The notes: generated by a model not told the origin, from the sequence alone. Counted from the stretch's first letter, positions 1 through 11,984 are shown. The stretch is 64,000 nucleotides of DNA from Incurvaria masculella (GCA_946894095.1 OX335654.1:18237687-18301686); one strand, 5' to 3'. Numbers and translations: made by a program.

Positions 1-532
1 AATAACAAAAAAGGTAATGTATTTGATGCACAATATAAATTATATAATGATATATTATATATTTCCCAATACATTCCATTATTAATGACTAGCGATTTTC
101 TTAGTGATATGGGTATAGCAAAAATATACTTATTGAGACAAATTATAATCTCCTAACTGTCATATAATAAATACGAAAGTAAGTTTGTCTGTTTCGCGAA
201 CTCAACCGATCATCGTGAAATTTGCATAGGCACACCATTGAAAATATAAATCGTAGTTAATGTATCTTATGCCTCCGACTGCGTTTGTAAACACTGTCAA
301 CCATGATCATTCAAACACAACAAATATTTAATTTTTCAACTTGTTTCTATCTTTTCAGTTCCTTTACTAAGTAAATTTTTAGTTACAATTTTTTACGCTG
401 TCGGGTTTTTTATATTTTTAAATAATTTGTTTTATTTTAATTATTTTTAGTTTTCGTAGAGCATGCATTTATCATTTAAATATCTGCACCTTAATAAATT
501 CCAACGAAAGTAAGGTTAGGTATTATTATGGA
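1..532. other. AT-rich flank without a recognised gene
   Basis: No open frame of interest occurs here. The stretch around 160-235 (AAAGTAAGTTTGT, then an 'aaccgatcatcgtgaaatttg' phrase) resembles a tail seen in common lepidopteran interspersed repeats, from memory only. Nothing else is recognised. Confidence 0.4.
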
Positions 533-902
533 ACCTGACATGGATGGCTAATATAACACAACTACCGTCATGATATAAGACTAATTCAACAAATTCCAGA
601 AGGAATTAGGTGACAGGCCAGGACCTTCCTTTACACAGAATCACGGCTGCACACGGATACCATGGGTGGAAAATACAGACAACGATCTATTCCCACTTCG
701 TCCATAGTTTTTCCTAATGCGGTGATACCAACCCAGGCGGGCTTAACCCTGTCACCTAGTAGGGTAAGGTCACCTACAGTTTTACATGGGTTCCGAACCA
801 TGAACAACTCGCAAGATAAAGTGGTGTATAGCAGATCCGAGGATTTGAACCCATAACCTCTTGCATGAAAGGCAATATTTTAGTCCCTACACTACGCGGT
901 GT
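533..902 (-). repeat. SINE, family S (tRNA-headed), diverged copy
   Basis: Reverse-oriented copy of the most abundant SINE in the window. The 3' end (ATTAGCCATCCATGTC on the minus strand) lies at the left, followed by the shared body (GGCATGGCACCTAATTCC-like and the pairing of GGTTGGTACCATCGC with TTTTCATCC-like sequence). The degraded tRNA-like head, with a B-box-like 'GGTTCAAATCC' phrase, lies near 840-855. It is diverged from the cleaner copy at 18979-19386. No coding role. Confidence 0.75.
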
Positions 903-1037
903 AACAAACAGAGTTTTTTGATTGATTTTAAAACAAAACTACATTTTCTAAAAGTTTCTTCATGTTATCTTTAAGGCTTTAATGAAGTCATCAGTTCATA
1001 GAATGAGATTCCCTCATTCAACGAATTTTGATCATAT

Positions 1038-1268
1038 GCCGATATATACAAGGTTTTAGTGGAGGTATGGTCCAAACGTTAACATAGTCCTTGGCATATT
1101 TGAAACAAAAAATGGTGATACATTTTATTTGTAGGTATTTAAAATGTATGGGGAGGATCTTTTTCAAGTCGTACAACAAAATATCTTCTACCTTTTTAGC
1201 TCCAAATATGCCGAGGAATACGTGTTTAGCTTTTGGACCATTTCTCCGTTAACAACCTATATATGGTT
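1038..1268. repeat. Foldback (MITE-like) element
   Basis: The sequence around 1065-1110 (GGTATGGTCCAAACG ... CTTGGCATATTTG) pairs with 1195-1250 (CCAAATATGCCGAGG ... TTTTGGACCATTTC) as an imperfect inverted repeat with arms of over 40 bp. An outer ATATATACAAGG / CCTATATATGG pair extends it. No coding capacity. A non-autonomous DNA element is the simplest reading. Confidence 0.55.
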
Positions 1269-1359
1269 TTTTTAGAATCTCCCTCTCACCATCGTTGATT
1301 ACAGTTACACTAAATTTATAAGCGAACTTTGTTCGACACTCAAATCCTGTGGTTATATA

Positions 1360-2400
1360 CAGGGTCCATCACTCGAAGTGTTACCAATTGAAAATGATGT
1401 TATTTAGTTAATTGAAGTAGGGTTCATTAAAAATTATATCACAATAAAACATTTAATTTTAAGACAATAATTGTTATTGTTCGATATAGTCACCTTTGAT
1501 CCATAGATAAGAGCTTTCTGAGACGATGCTGAGTGTTGTTGGAACGTCCAGCGTTTCGTACAGCATTGTTTACACGTGCACATGGTATGAGCGCCTCATT
1601 TAACACCTTTTGCATACACTTGCTGGTTGACTTTGACGCCCTACTCGATAAACACGAGTGAATAGCGACTATTTGCGGTAACTGCAGCCGAGACCTAACA
1701 GTAGCGGCCGCTTGCTTACGAACGGCAACTCCATCGTCTAAATTCTCGTTGGATTTGCCCTGTAGCCAAACACGAAAATGTTGTTTGTTTATATACTGTT
1801 AGACAGTAAACATTTTTTCATCAGAAAAAACAATGTTTTCCAGATCGCGACGCAAGACTTTCAGTGCTTGAGCTCTTTGTAGTCGAACTGCCTTCTGCGC
1901 TGAAATAAGATGCTGTAATTTTTGTATCTTGTTGTTATGGCTTCAGTTGCATTTCTTTTTATTTCAGTATGCGCCGATTACTTGAGTCGGGTATTGTCTG
2001 ACTTTTCGCAAATTTTGAAGAACAGTGGTGAAGATTTCCTTGAATTCGAGCCTTTACCTTTCGAACCATATCATGTGATACTGCTATTTTCGGATGACCG
2101 CCTCTATGCCTTTTAGCAATGCTAGGTTATAATGCTTAATGGTTCAATGCAATAACATTTTGTTCACATGTAAATGTCGGAGCTCTCGAACGATGACTGG
2201 TTGTGATTTTCTGGTCAAATACAAAACGATCACAATGTTAGGTTTAATATCCATTGCGTAAATTTATTATACAGTTCAAATTTATTCCCGCTCTTTTCGC
2301 CCACTTAAAAACGATGAAACAAATTGACGTTTCACCAAAATTTGGCGCGCTGTCATTACTATTTTGAAAATAGAAGTAACAGTTCGAGTGACGGACCCTG
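1360..2400 (-). mobile_element. Degenerate mariner/Tc1-type transposon with both ends
   Basis: The element starts CAGGGTCCATCACTCGAAG and ends with the inverted match CTTCGAGTGACGGACCCTG-like, each flanked by TA, the usual IS630/Tc1/mariner target duplication. Minus-strand translation of about 1930-2110 gives a helix-turn-helix-like stretch (VKARIQGN...SSKFAKSQTIPDSS, then RRILK) typical of the transposase N-terminus. It is interrupted by stops. The region near 1500-1680 matches the related copy at 16461-17936. At about 1.04 kb it is too short for an intact transposase, and the catalytic core is largely missing. Confidence 0.7.
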
Positions 2401-2402
2401 TA

Positions 2403-3798
2403 GTAATCGCTTTGATCACAGGATTTTATCCATGTATAAACTAACTGCTGGTTAAAATTCAATAATCTCCATAATAACCATGATTATAATATTTATATCC
2501 ACTACTTCATAAGACTGGAAGTTGTCTCTTGACTGACAGCTTTGAATGTGAGTCAAAAGCATTGTTAAAGCCATTTTTATTTAATTATTGTGCTATTTAA
2601 GTTCCAGTTTCACAGATTAGAACTTTAACTGGATGCGGCGAAAGAGACCTGGATTCATAGTTTGCAAATATATGTGGGCCCGAGGTCCACAATCGCCCGA
2701 TCGAATGTGTTACCTTGGAGCTTATAAACTGTTACATCCCAACTGAGTGTTTATTGTTTTTCTTGCCTCCAAAGCCCATCAAAATATAACGTTCTTGATT
2801 TAATCCGTACATGAACTCCTGGTTTATTATTTTGAATAATAAAACGTGTTAATAATATGTGATATATGATGATAAACCCAACTTTGGCAAAGCCGTGCTT
2901 TTCCTTCCCACTGCTCCCAAGGACGCACGGTTAAAGATCAGCGATATTATGATGACGATCATATCTTATGTACCCTATGTAACATAAGTCCTCATCAGGG
3001 GGCTGACGACATCTTCATGGAAAGATGTCTTATCTTTGGTAAAGCTTTTAGATATTATCAGATTGATACCGATTTTAGGCACCACAGTATCTCGGCACTG
3101 TAGGGTCGCCCTCTTGTGGAACAAGCGGACCTTCCCCAGCGTGACACCTATTGACAACGGAAGTATGGATTTATGAGCTGTGCAGGTGCAGAATGCTGAT
3201 AGTAAAGCAATGATAGTGATATCGGTCCATGCGGCGAACGAGAATGTCGAAAATCTATCTGACTATCGCCCGGATCCACCACTTCCAGTTACAGACATCC
3301 CAAAGTTATCTTTCGGTTACACCATATAAATATGCAATGTAACCGAAACTACATTCCATATAGCTGGAGGTATTGAAAAGAGGAGTATATGACCTGAGTT
3401 GGTGTGACAAGCGCGCTTGCGTTAGCAAAAATCATTTTAATAAATTTTTTACGTTGAATATTTAGATTTTTTTGGAATTTCTTATTCCAAATTACATTTA
3501 AACCTATAAGTTGCATACCTTTTTGTAAACTATTTAGAAAACCCTTTAGTTTGATACGCCACTCGACAGGTTTCAAGAAAAAAAAATTTGAAAACACAGA
3601 ATTTGGCGCCAAAAATCAGCCATGATTTTTTTTTATGATTTTGATATACTCAGTGTCACTCTCACAATTAAGACGAATCTAAAGACACCTCTCAAGCTAA
3701 AATCCATTAAGCCGTTTAGGCTGCAGGGGGCGACAAAGAAATATACATACATACATACACTCGAAAAACATAACCCTCCTTCTTTCGCAGTCGGGTAA
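2403..3798. other. Intergenic sequence, mostly unassigned
   Basis: No supported gene. A 10-bp stem hairpin (TTTCGGTTAC/GTAACCGAAA) lies near 3311-3347. The right part (about 3670-3798) contains an ACAT microsatellite and a 'CTCGAAAAACATAACCCTCC' phrase that recalls common lepidopteran repeat tails. The open frames here are short, of low complexity and unlike any family I know. Confidence 0.4.
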
Positions 3799-4103
3799 AA
3801 AACCGGCCAAGTGCGAGTCGGACTCGCACCCGAAGGGTTCCGTACCATCGTAAAACAAACAAAAAAAAACACGTTTTTTGTATGGGAGCCCCCTTTAATT
3901 TTAATTATTTTTTAATCTTACCTATTTGCTGTTGTAGCGGCACAATAAATACACACTCTGTGAAAATTTCAGCTGTCTACCTGTTACGGTTACTGAGATA
4001 CAGCCCTGTGACAGACGGACAGACGGACGGTCGGACGGACGGACGGATAGCGGAGGCTTAGTAATAGGGTTCCGTTTTCACCCTTTGGGTACGGAACCCT
4101 AAA
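3799..4103 (-). repeat. GTCCG-run interspersed element (family G), copy 1
   Basis: Nearly full-length minus-oriented copy. It begins with CCGGCCAAGTGCGAGTCGGA at the left and runs through CAGCTGAAATTTTCACAGA (minus strand), ACGGACGG runs, and the AGGGTTCCG...CGGAACCCT hairpin at the right. Seven copies occur in this window. No reading frame is conserved among them. It is non-autonomous and of unknown class. Confidence 0.8.
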
Positions 4104-4510
4104 AAGAATCACCGAAACGGAGATTGCTGTTGTCCACATATGGCAGACGCCTAGTCCCCATGGCAGACCTATTTAGATTGCTTTCTATTTTGAAATGTTT
4201 ACTTTCTATTTTGAATTTTCTAAGAATGTATTCTAATCAGATTGTTTTTTGTTTAGGTACCTCACCTGTCAGTATTCTGTGCCCATCCGCGGACACCCCG
4301 TAGAAGAAACCCGTCCACCGATCCCACAAGCAACACCAAATCCATAAATATCTCAGTATTTATTTGAATGTAGTGCTATGTCGAATCAATAAATCGTTTC
4401 ATCGAGTCAAGGCCCACTCCGGCAGATGGCGTACATCTCTATCGCCATTATTTACGAATGCCGAAAGCAATTTGCGCAATACGTGGCGATAGACGCACCG
4501 TGCTCAGCAT

Positions 4511-4678
4511 GCCTATTCCTGGAATTCCGTAATCAGGAATCAGGGGAAACTGTAATACTATAGTATTACAGTTTAATCAAGGTTTTCCGTCGAAAAGATT
4601 GCTTTGAATACCGCCATGAAAGCGGTTTTGTAGACTCAAGATTCCTGAAACCTGATTACGGAATTCCCAGGAATAGGC
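4511..4678. repeat. Short TIR element with internal perfect palindrome
   Basis: Terminal inverted repeats of about 27 bp (GCCTATTCCTGGAATTCCG / CGGAATTCCCAGGAATAGGC) bound a 168-bp unit. Inside, 4547-4574 is a perfect 28-bp palindrome centred on ACTATAGT. A partial relative with the same left end lies at 23610. It is a MITE-like non-coding element. Confidence 0.75.
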
Positions 4679-6481
4679 CGGCTGCTCACAATCCCGTGAC
4701 CACAGCGATCACATGATCTAAAGACTTATAGTAGACGTAACACTGGACACCATTCTTAATCAACGTTGCCCATGGCATTACCAATAGGTTTTTACTTAGC
4801 GCAACCATTTGTAAATCTAATAGCATTAAGGCTCTAACTGACTCCAGCGTTCAACAAACAAACGATAATGGCGATCTCCGGAAACATTGAGTGTGCGTTT
4901 GGGTTCATTGTTGCATGCGCGTGAAAATCGAGCGCGACGAAGCGATATTGAGGTTTTTGACCTATAAAGTCTGCTTTCTAAAGTGAATTAATATATGTTT
5001 CACGCTTATTCACTTGATAAATATGTGATCTTGTACCACAAAAAAGAAATTTGTCTAAATAATTTATATTATCCAAGCACCGGCTTGAAAACCTCGTAAA
5101 AACATAGTAAATAGGTGTCTACAAACATTTTTTTAAACTCTTAAACAACTTTTAAGCAACTCATTAAAACCATTTTACGGTCGTTCGCTAGATAGTCTAA
5201 ACTTTGATATTTCGATTTTTCTACCAGCCCCAAAATATTGGAGGTTAGCGCGAGGGTTAGCGTCATATTAAGCCTAATATTAATATTAGCTTTTATAACC
5301 TTAATATTGGCCTTAAGTCTGGGTACTAGCTAGAAACACAGCGACGTTCTCGCCTTTGCCTGCCCAAAAAACTCTGAAATCCTGAGAAGAAGGGCTAACG
5401 CGAGGCCGTTTATTTAACCACAGAGATGTTATATTTATACTATGCTGTGGGAAAGAACCTGGCTGGATGCCAGAATATTCCTGAGGTCTATACATAAACA
5501 GGCTGTTGCAACGACCAGTGCATTAATTTCGCCAGCGTAATCTCCATGTATTTCTTAGACAAAAGTATAAAATAGTTTTTCTCTAAAGTGTCTAGTTACC
5601 TAGACATATGTTTTTTAATTTAAGTTTTTCTGATGTAATTTGACACGATATTGTAACCGTGCATAAGAAAGGTCTTGGCATGGAACCTAGAAAATGGAAC
5701 GAAAGGTCTTGGCATGGAACCTAGAAAATGGAACCTGGAACCTGGAAATTACGTGTCAAGTCGGGCTAATGCCATTAGAATAGGTGTGATGTTTAGCCGA
5801 TGTTAAACCGCATTAAAATAGGGTAAATGATTCTCATGTTTTAATGAAGTGACTTAGAAAGGTTGCTCTCAAGCCATTGCACTCTTTATTTGCTCTAGGT
5901 GGCATTTAAAGGGTTAAAATTTTTTTTTTAGCTGTGTGTAGAATACTAATGTATATGTATTTTGTCTCTTTCTTTAGAGGTCACTGTAGCAGTTCATGAC
6001 AGTAATAGTAGTATTAAAACTAAATCGTGCAAAGGTTTCACAATTATTTCTTGATCGCTTTAAGGTCCTTGCTTGCGGTGACGCTTGGTTCGGTTCTCTT
6101 CTTTCCCTAAAATATGGTTGATAGAGGCGATGGCAGTGCCCGGCGTGATGCTCGTGAACGAGTGCTGTTTGTGGGGACTGGATTGCTCCAATTGGCAACA
6201 TGTTAGATGGCGGGCATGTTCTTTGCAAGAAAAAATATATTTGGCATGAACTGTTGCATAACATGAACTGTTGATTCTCGTCAATTCATATTAATTTAGT
6301 GTTCTTACCTGTGATCGTAAGCAGTGGCAAATACTTTTGTAAATTAAGGGCCGAGTGAACGAAAGGACAAAAAATCAAAATCAACGTCAACGTATGGTTA
6401 AACATGTCACTTTGTACGGACAGTGTGGAAGGAACTCTATGTGGTTCACTAAAAGTGACGTGTTTGAACATTGATTAACTC
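4679..6481. other. Intergenic sequence without a supported gene
   Basis: No conserved open frame. A short direct duplication (AAGGTCTTGGCATGGAACC, then TAGAAAATGGAAC) occurs at about 5668-5733, perhaps from a SINE tail carrying the same GGTCCTGGCATGG phrase. The frames around 5974-6284 show no family features. Confidence 0.4.
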
Positions 6482-6700
6482 TCCGTCCGTCCGCCTGTCA
6501 GAGGGCTGTATCTCATGAACCGTAATAGGTAGGCAGCTGAAATTTTCACAGAGTGTGTATTTTTTGCTGCTATAACAACAAATAAAAAAATTATAAAAAT
6601 TCAAGGGGGATCCCATACAAAAAAAAATATTTAGTTAAATATTATGCAATGGTACGGAACCCTTCGTGTGCGAGTCCGACTCGCACTTGGCCGAGTTTTT
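6482..6700 (+). repeat. Family G element, 5'-truncated copy 2
   Basis: It starts inside the CCGTCCGTCCG run and continues through GGGCTGTATCTCATGAACCG, CAGCTGAAATTTTCACAGA and a final GAGTCCGACTCGCACTTGGC. The AGGGTTCCG hairpin end is missing. Confidence 0.75.
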
Positions 6701-6716
6701 TTATAAAACTGGGCAT

Positions 6717-6909
6717 TTATGGACTCATATAACATATACTGTCATGATGCTACCCCAACACTCCGCATTCCCGAAGAAATTAGGTTGCACACTATACCAG
6801 CACCGACCATTTGAACTGGGTTTTTTAGACCATCTACTTATATCTATAGTTGGCTTAAACCCACCACGTAGTAATTTTAATAACATAATTTTACATGGGT
6901 GAAACCATG
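6717..6909 (-). repeat. SINE family S fragment (3' part only)
   Basis: Minus-oriented 3' half with the recognisable 'cattcccgaagaaattagg' and 'ttttacatgggt' phrases. The tRNA-like head is absent. Confidence 0.6.
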
Positions 6910-7707
6910 GATTGATTGATTGAAAATTCTTTATTACGCCACAAAAAAAAAAACAATTTACAAAAGAAAGTATAGTGCAATAATAACATAAGTGGGGCGC
7001 AAAGGCGGGCTTATCTATGGAATGAGTAAACAAAAATGTTTGTTGGCTAGAACTAGATTAACATAGATTAACTACTCTTACGTAACGTTACCACGTCAAA
7101 CAGTAGTATCCAGAGTGGGCGTGTTAACTTTAATACACGGATTATCTCCGTAAAAGTCACATATTGTATCGTTAGACCGGTGATAATCCGCGTATTAAAT
7201 TTTGATAGTTCTCTCTAAATTTAATGTTTTTTGCTCAAAGTGGAGCAAATGAAAAAGTTACTCGAAGGCTTAAAAAGTAAGTAAGTATCAAATAACTCGA
7301 AAAATCCTTTATCCAATGTTGTGAGTGATTTGGGTCGACCTTACATCGACGTTGGCTTTACTCACATCACAAAGCGAGGCGAAGCTGAAAAAACAGTATT
7401 AATTCTCAATAGCCTAGTGTAGCGTTATTGACAAGAAAATCCATTTTATCTGGGCGGCCCATTCGCCCTTCCCATTTCGAGCGTCGCGTCGGGGACTTAC
7501 GCGGATTAGTTCGGTGCTGCCACCTGTTGGTGAAGCGATTACGCCGGGCTGACGACGCAGAGATACCAGACGAAAATAAGTCGAAGTTGCTAAAATGTCG
7601 ACGGTTTGGGCGTTCCACATCGATTAAAGCAAAATACTTGTAATAAAAAAAAGGAACCGAAAAGACGAAAAAAAGACGCGACCATTTAAGTGGTTTGTCA
7701 CAATTGT
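6910..7707. other. Intergenic, probable LINE tail plus unassigned sequence
   Basis: About 6912-7020 begins with a GATT microsatellite and 'TTCTTTATTACGCCAC', reading on the minus strand like an A-rich retrotransposon 3' end. A small inverted repeat (TAATACACGGATTATCTCCG / GGTGATAATCCGCGTATT) sits at about 7130-7197. Short overlapping frames at 7406-7643 occur on both strands with no recognisable domain. Confidence 0.35.
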
Positions 7708-8170
7708 TAAGGCCCTAGTAATTTAGACGAGGCACCCCAAGTTAACTAACTAAGTCTGACGATTAAAAGTGTCATACTTACAATATAGGATTCTTTGTCT
7801 AGGAATCAACCTATTTTAGTTAATGTATGTTTCCTTTTTCTATACAAAATACATTGCGAAATCGGTGTCCATTTCCGAATGTTTTTGACTAAATGTAGAA
7901 ATCTAAAATCAACTGGAATTGTTTGTTTATGCATATATGCTGTTTTTGCGTATATCTAGAAATCATATTACTTTCATATTTCTAATGTGAAAAATTTACT
8001 TTAACTTTATTATTATTATTTAAATAAATGATGGAATCAAAAAATATTAACAATCCATTATCAGTCTGGAGTTCTATTTGGATTTGCTGAGGCGTTTCAC
8101 TCCATATTGTTACATTTGCTTAAAGGTGAATTTATATGGCGTGAGTAGTTGGCTAGTCCCAGCGCCTTAA
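7708..8170. repeat. TIR element, copy 1 of a 0.47-kb family
   Basis: Almost the whole unit aligns with 37951-38428 in the same orientation. Shared phrases include AGACGAGGCACCCCAAGTTA, TGTTTATGCATATATGCTG and AATCCATTATCAGTCTGGAG. The ends are inverted: TTAAGG-CCT..ACTAG at the left, and CTAGTCCCAGCGCCTTAA at the right. No coding capacity. Confidence 0.75.
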
Positions 8171-8748
8171 TACTCGAAAGAGGTGAGGTTATATTTTGAT
8201 TATTGTCAATAACAGTTATATCAACCTCACGCCAAAAATTTTTTTTTTATATTGAGGCCGAAAAAATTAAGTAACATATCCGGGTACATTTGGGGCACAA
8301 TTTTGGCTATTGTGGCGTCTGCTGAGACCTTAGTCGACCGCAAACTTAAATTAATTAGGACATATGCGGGTCTGCAATGTTATGTGGTACACGAGGAAAA
8401 GCTAATGGCGAATCTTGTAGTTTGAGCTTACATCGATGGCGTTCGAATAGATGATACCACGGTCGATAATCGTTACTGCTGTAGCTCATATATGAAAAAT
8501 ATTTTTGGTAATTTAGTTTAGTAATATTTTAATAGTAATCCGCAAATTCGCTGGTATGGTGCCTCGCTGAGCGTGGTTCGCGAGGACACGGAAAATGTAT
8601 CATTGCCGGTTCAAGCATTGTTATCAAGAAAGCGTGTTGATTATTAAAAATAATGACGAAAGACGCAGTATGCACATTATAAGGTAAGGTTTTAGTTAAT
8701 TTTGATAAAAATTACATCATTATGTTAAGTTCAATAAAAATAAAGTCA
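8171..8748. other. Intergenic with a short LINE 3' scrap
   Basis: About 8537-8590 (ATCCGCAAATTCGCTGGTAT, then GGTGCCTCGCTGAGCG) matches the end of the LINE-like ORF at 10641-10832. The rest is unassigned. Confidence 0.4.
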
Positions 8749-9016
8749 ACCAGCAAGTGTACGAAAAGGCGTTGAATGATGCGCTCATACCATGGGCAGG
8801 TAAGCAATTCGGTACGAACAGCTGAAAATTAAAACAAAGCTCACCCACGTTCCTCGGTTCATTTCTTCAGAACAGTGGCCTCCATACTCACCAGACTTGA
8901 ATCCAATAGACTTCTCGGTATAGTCCATTTTGGAGACTGCCGGGACAACAAAAATATATGAAAGTTTGGATACGCTGAAAGCAGCGCTCCAACGAGAATG
9001 GAACAGAATACCGGAA
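8749..9016 (+). pseudogene. Mariner/Tc1-type transposase C-terminal fragment
   Basis: Conceptual translation of about 8874-9016 gives a clear PPYSPDLNPIDF motif, the hallmark preceding the last catalytic acidic residue of IS630/Tc1/mariner transposases. ESLDTLKAALQREWNRIP follows. A TAG stop sits where the family usually has tryptophan (after DFSV). Sequence to the left (GTCAACCAGCAAGTGTACG) matches the reverse of 1616-1640 and 17850-17890, so this belongs to the same family as the remnants there. A 5S-headed SINE abuts it at 9017. Confidence 0.75.
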
Positions 9017-9397
9017 TACAATGGCTCAGTGGCCCGACACTTCGGCGATCGCTCTCCGAAGTTAAGCAACGCTGGGTCCGGTCTGGTCTTGGATGGGTGA
9101 CCACTCGACCGTTAAGAGAGGCTGGCCGTGGTTCGGATTCCACGTTAAACTGTAGGTCCCCTTCCTTACTTACTAGGTGGTAGGGTTCATCCCGCCCGGG
9201 TTGGTACCATCGCATTGGATGAACGATGGTCGAAGCGGCAATGAAAATTGTCCGTGTTTTCCATCCAGTTCAATGTAGCCGTGCAATATAAGGAAGGTCC
9301 TGGCATGGCACCTAGTTCCCATGTGGTGTGTTGGGCTAATACCATGACAGAAGGTGTGGTATTAGCCATCCATGTCCAGTCACAATAAAAAAAAAAA
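9017..9397 (+). repeat. SINE family S with a 5S rRNA-derived head, copy 1
   Basis: The head carries the internal control region of 5S rRNA: CCGAAGTTAAGCAACGCTGG (A-box side) and GGTCTTGGATGGGTGACC (C-box). It is followed by the same body as the tRNA-headed SINEs (GGTTGGTACCATCGCATTGG, TTTTCCATCCAGTTCAATG, GGTCCTGGCATGGCACCTA) and an A-rich tail. This looks like an RNA polymerase III promoter of type 1 driving a retroposed RNA. Two further copies lie at 20743 and 57382. Confidence 0.85.
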
Positions 9398-10235
9398 CCA
9401 ACCCCGGGGGGGACCAGTTTTGACAGGTGCTTTCTGAATACGACGGTTAGAGAATACTTAGATCTAAATGCTATTGCCAGAGCAAAAGATACAGCCACCC
9501 TCCGTGCAAATGGATTAGAAATAGAACTTTCGAATTGATATCATTTCATTTTATTTCATCAGTTTCTTTAAAATTAAAATATAAATAATTATCCGTCAAT
9601 TCATAGTACACATAATGGTGACCTTACTTTATGCTGAATGGGTTTTCATGCCATTTGAAAAGTTTAAATATATATATGGCTACGGGACTCTATAGTTGCT
9701 TTGTGCTATAAAAATAATAGTAAGGTCATCAATAGAAATATACGTTATTATGATAAGGCCTTATTCAAATATTAAACTTATTTTTAAATTATTTGAGCCG
9801 TCGGCATGCGCGTGAGAATAGCAACCACACAGAGCAACCATCTATAGTGGCTACAACTCTCCAAATATTAATGTTTGGATAGCTCATGAAACGTTGTTTA
9901 GATTGCTCTAAAGTGGCGAACCAAATTACTACGATAATATTTTCATCGTTAGCAGGCAATCTCCAAACAAAATTTTACGCGTAAACGATGTCTTAGACGA
10001 TAAGTACACTAACTTTAATTTTATGTAAACGTTTGCATAATTAGTAATCAGAATTCGTAACTATTCGCTTTACATGAATATACGTCCCAATTTTTTTTTA
10101 ATTTTTTTGTATTTTAAATGTCTGTTAACAATGTCTAAGAAATGTCATAAACATTAAATTCACATAAGATCTCCGTGTCCTGTCTGTCGACCTATTATTT
10201 TTAACGTTCAAATGTGAGTTTATTTCAAAAAGAGA
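9398..10235. other. Intergenic, unassigned
   Basis: The start (about 9415-9530) shares a phrase (CCTC-GTGCAAATGGATT-AGAAATAGAA) with about 15735-15765, so it is probably another repeat. The remainder is AT-rich without recognisable content. Confidence 0.35.
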
Positions 10236-10520
10236 AAGAAAGTGGTGCATGAAAGGGGCCAGCATTAGATCTGCCATGGAAAACAAGTACCCGCGCTCTT
10301 GAGCTATGAGTTATACATTACTTTATTTCTCGTCTGAGATTAATAAGCGCATTTCAACAGATTCATCAGCTGGGTAAGCACCTCTGAGCGCGATGGGTTC
10401 TGGATGGGTGTCCATTTTCATGGCTGAATCACAGAATGTAGGTCGCCTTCCTCTACTAGGTGGTAGGGTCAATACTAACGCCCGGATTGGTACCACCACA
10501 TTGAAGACCAGTTTGTGGGG
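10236..10520 (+). repeat. SINE family S fragment (rearranged)
   Basis: Pieces of the family S body are present (GAGAAAGAAAGTGGTGCATG in one orientation, then TAGGTCGCCTTCC..CTAGGTGGTAGGG and GGATTGGTACCACC in the other). This suggests two partial copies joined. A 'TGGATGGGTG' phrase near 10402 may be a trace of a 5S head. Confidence 0.45.
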
Positions 10521-10559
10521 TCGCTCAGTCTGTTCTACAGGTACTACTATGGAGGTTGC

Positions 10560-10925
10560 TCTGTGGAACTTGCATCCCTCATTCCTCCCCATCCTACCTA
10601 TATCCGGAGCAATCTCCGCCGATAATCAGAGCACCCCCTTGTGGTTGACATAAGGCTTTTGAGAACGAACCGTTTCTCAAACTTATTTCTCTTCCGCACC
10701 GCCAGGATATGGAACTGTCTACCGGCGGATGCCTTTCCTCATACCTATAACCTGGGAGTCTTCAAACGTAATTTGAATAAGCTCGATAGCCCAGCCATAG
10801 TCCGCAAATCCGCTGGCATGGCGCCTCGCTGAGCGTGGTTTCGCGAGGCGAGGTGTTTTTGGCTTTTCTGAGCACCTTTGGTCCTCAGCACAGCCACCCA
10901 TACCGGTTTTTCATAAAAAAAAAAA
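10560..10925 (+). pseudogene. LINE ORF2 C-terminal fragment with 3' tail
   Basis: The open frame at 10641-10832 contains FRTARIWNCLPADAFP followed by YNLGVFKRNLNKL, the pattern found at the extreme C-terminus of many insect non-LTR reverse transcriptases (RTA.WN.LP...FP..Y.L..FK). It ends at 10830-10832 and is followed by a short 3' UTR and an A-run. A diverged second copy is at 38795-39165. The reverse transcriptase and endonuclease domains are missing, so this is a 5'-truncated retroposed end. The clade (Jockey, CR1 or R1-like) cannot be fixed from so little. Confidence 0.7.
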
Positions 10926-11466
10926 GTATATCTAAATTAATGAAATGTAAAATGAGCCCAAAATAACCAAAAAACAAAATAAATAGGAAAGTAGGATTAT
11001 ATTGTACAACCGACGTTGTATACGGGTTACTGTAAAAAAATCTCAGAAAACCGAGTTCTCATTTAGAATTACACAGTCATTTAAAAGTGAAGTCTTGCTG
11101 ACAGTATTTTGACAGTTTGTTTGGTTTTATGTCAAGTTTGATCTCGTTGTACAAGTCAATACTGAAGCATTTCTTCCTGCAAATTTATTTACTTTGCCAG
11201 AAACCGAGTTTTATATTATCAGTTGTTTTTAATTTATACATAAATCATTTTGTTCAAATCACTCATCAGTCATTTTATAAGGATCTTCTAACTTCCACTT
11301 AAATTAAATTTCGTAGACGAAAATGCGAATTTAGAAGAATGCACACATTAACTGTCCACATTCCTCCAATAAGAGATAATCGGTCCTGCAGAGTTTTATC
11401 CATAGTGTCACTGTAGAATGTACTCTCTGCCGTTGTATTTTCGCCAAAGGACAACCTAGAATCCTT
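10926..11466. other. Intergenic, unassigned
   Basis: AT-rich sequence. The longest frame (11117-11302) is hydrophobic and of low complexity, with no family likeness. Confidence 0.35.
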
Positions 11467-11664
11467 CGAGTCGGCGTAAACGGCAACGTCGACGTATTTA
11501 CGGCAACGTTGAGTAAGCTGTCAAATCAAACTCGGACTCGCAACTGTTAGTTCGATTAACGCCCACTACGCGCGCTCTTCAATTTCTCCATACATTTGAA
11601 AACGCCAGACGATCGGTTTGCCGTAAACACCAATTTAGGTGACAACTGAGACTACAGGCTCTGA
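11467..11664. repeat. Family V TIR element, right half only
   Basis: Contains TCAAACTCGGACTCGCAA, CGCGCGCTCTTCAATTTCTC and the terminal CAATTTAGGTGACAACTG. The left terminal repeat is missing. Confidence 0.7.
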
Positions 11665-11984
11665 ACGTGCGAGAGTGCGAAGTAGTTATCCTTTTCTATA
11701 AATACCAAAAGTGCAGATTATCATCGCAAATCACCTCGCGGCAGAAGCAACAGCTGCAAAGTGTCAAAGATCCGATATCGGAAAGACTCCAGATCCAGAT
11801 GTCCAGACCGTCGTCGCATCGAGTGTGAAATCTTTTGATTGGAGCCGAATCGGAGCGACTAAGTGGGAAGATCGTAAAAATAGCGGGCCACGGGGACAAC
11901 TCGCGGGCATTATCCGTCAGCCGTTGGCGTCACGCCAGACGAGTTCACGGCGCGTCGACTCCGCCGCCTGTTGCATGCGTGGTC
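11665..11984. other. Spacer between two family V elements, unrecognised ORF
   Basis: A frame opening near 11711 runs into the neighbouring V element and so is not a conserved gene as it stands. Its first part (AAEATAAKCQRSDIGKTP...) is not a family I know. The GC content is higher than the surroundings. Confidence 0.3.

Noticed and set aside
9030..9105. 5S rRNA gene
   Set aside because: Only the internal promoter part of 5S is kept and it is fused to a SINE body with an A-tail. The same fusion recurs at 20.7 and 57.4 kb.
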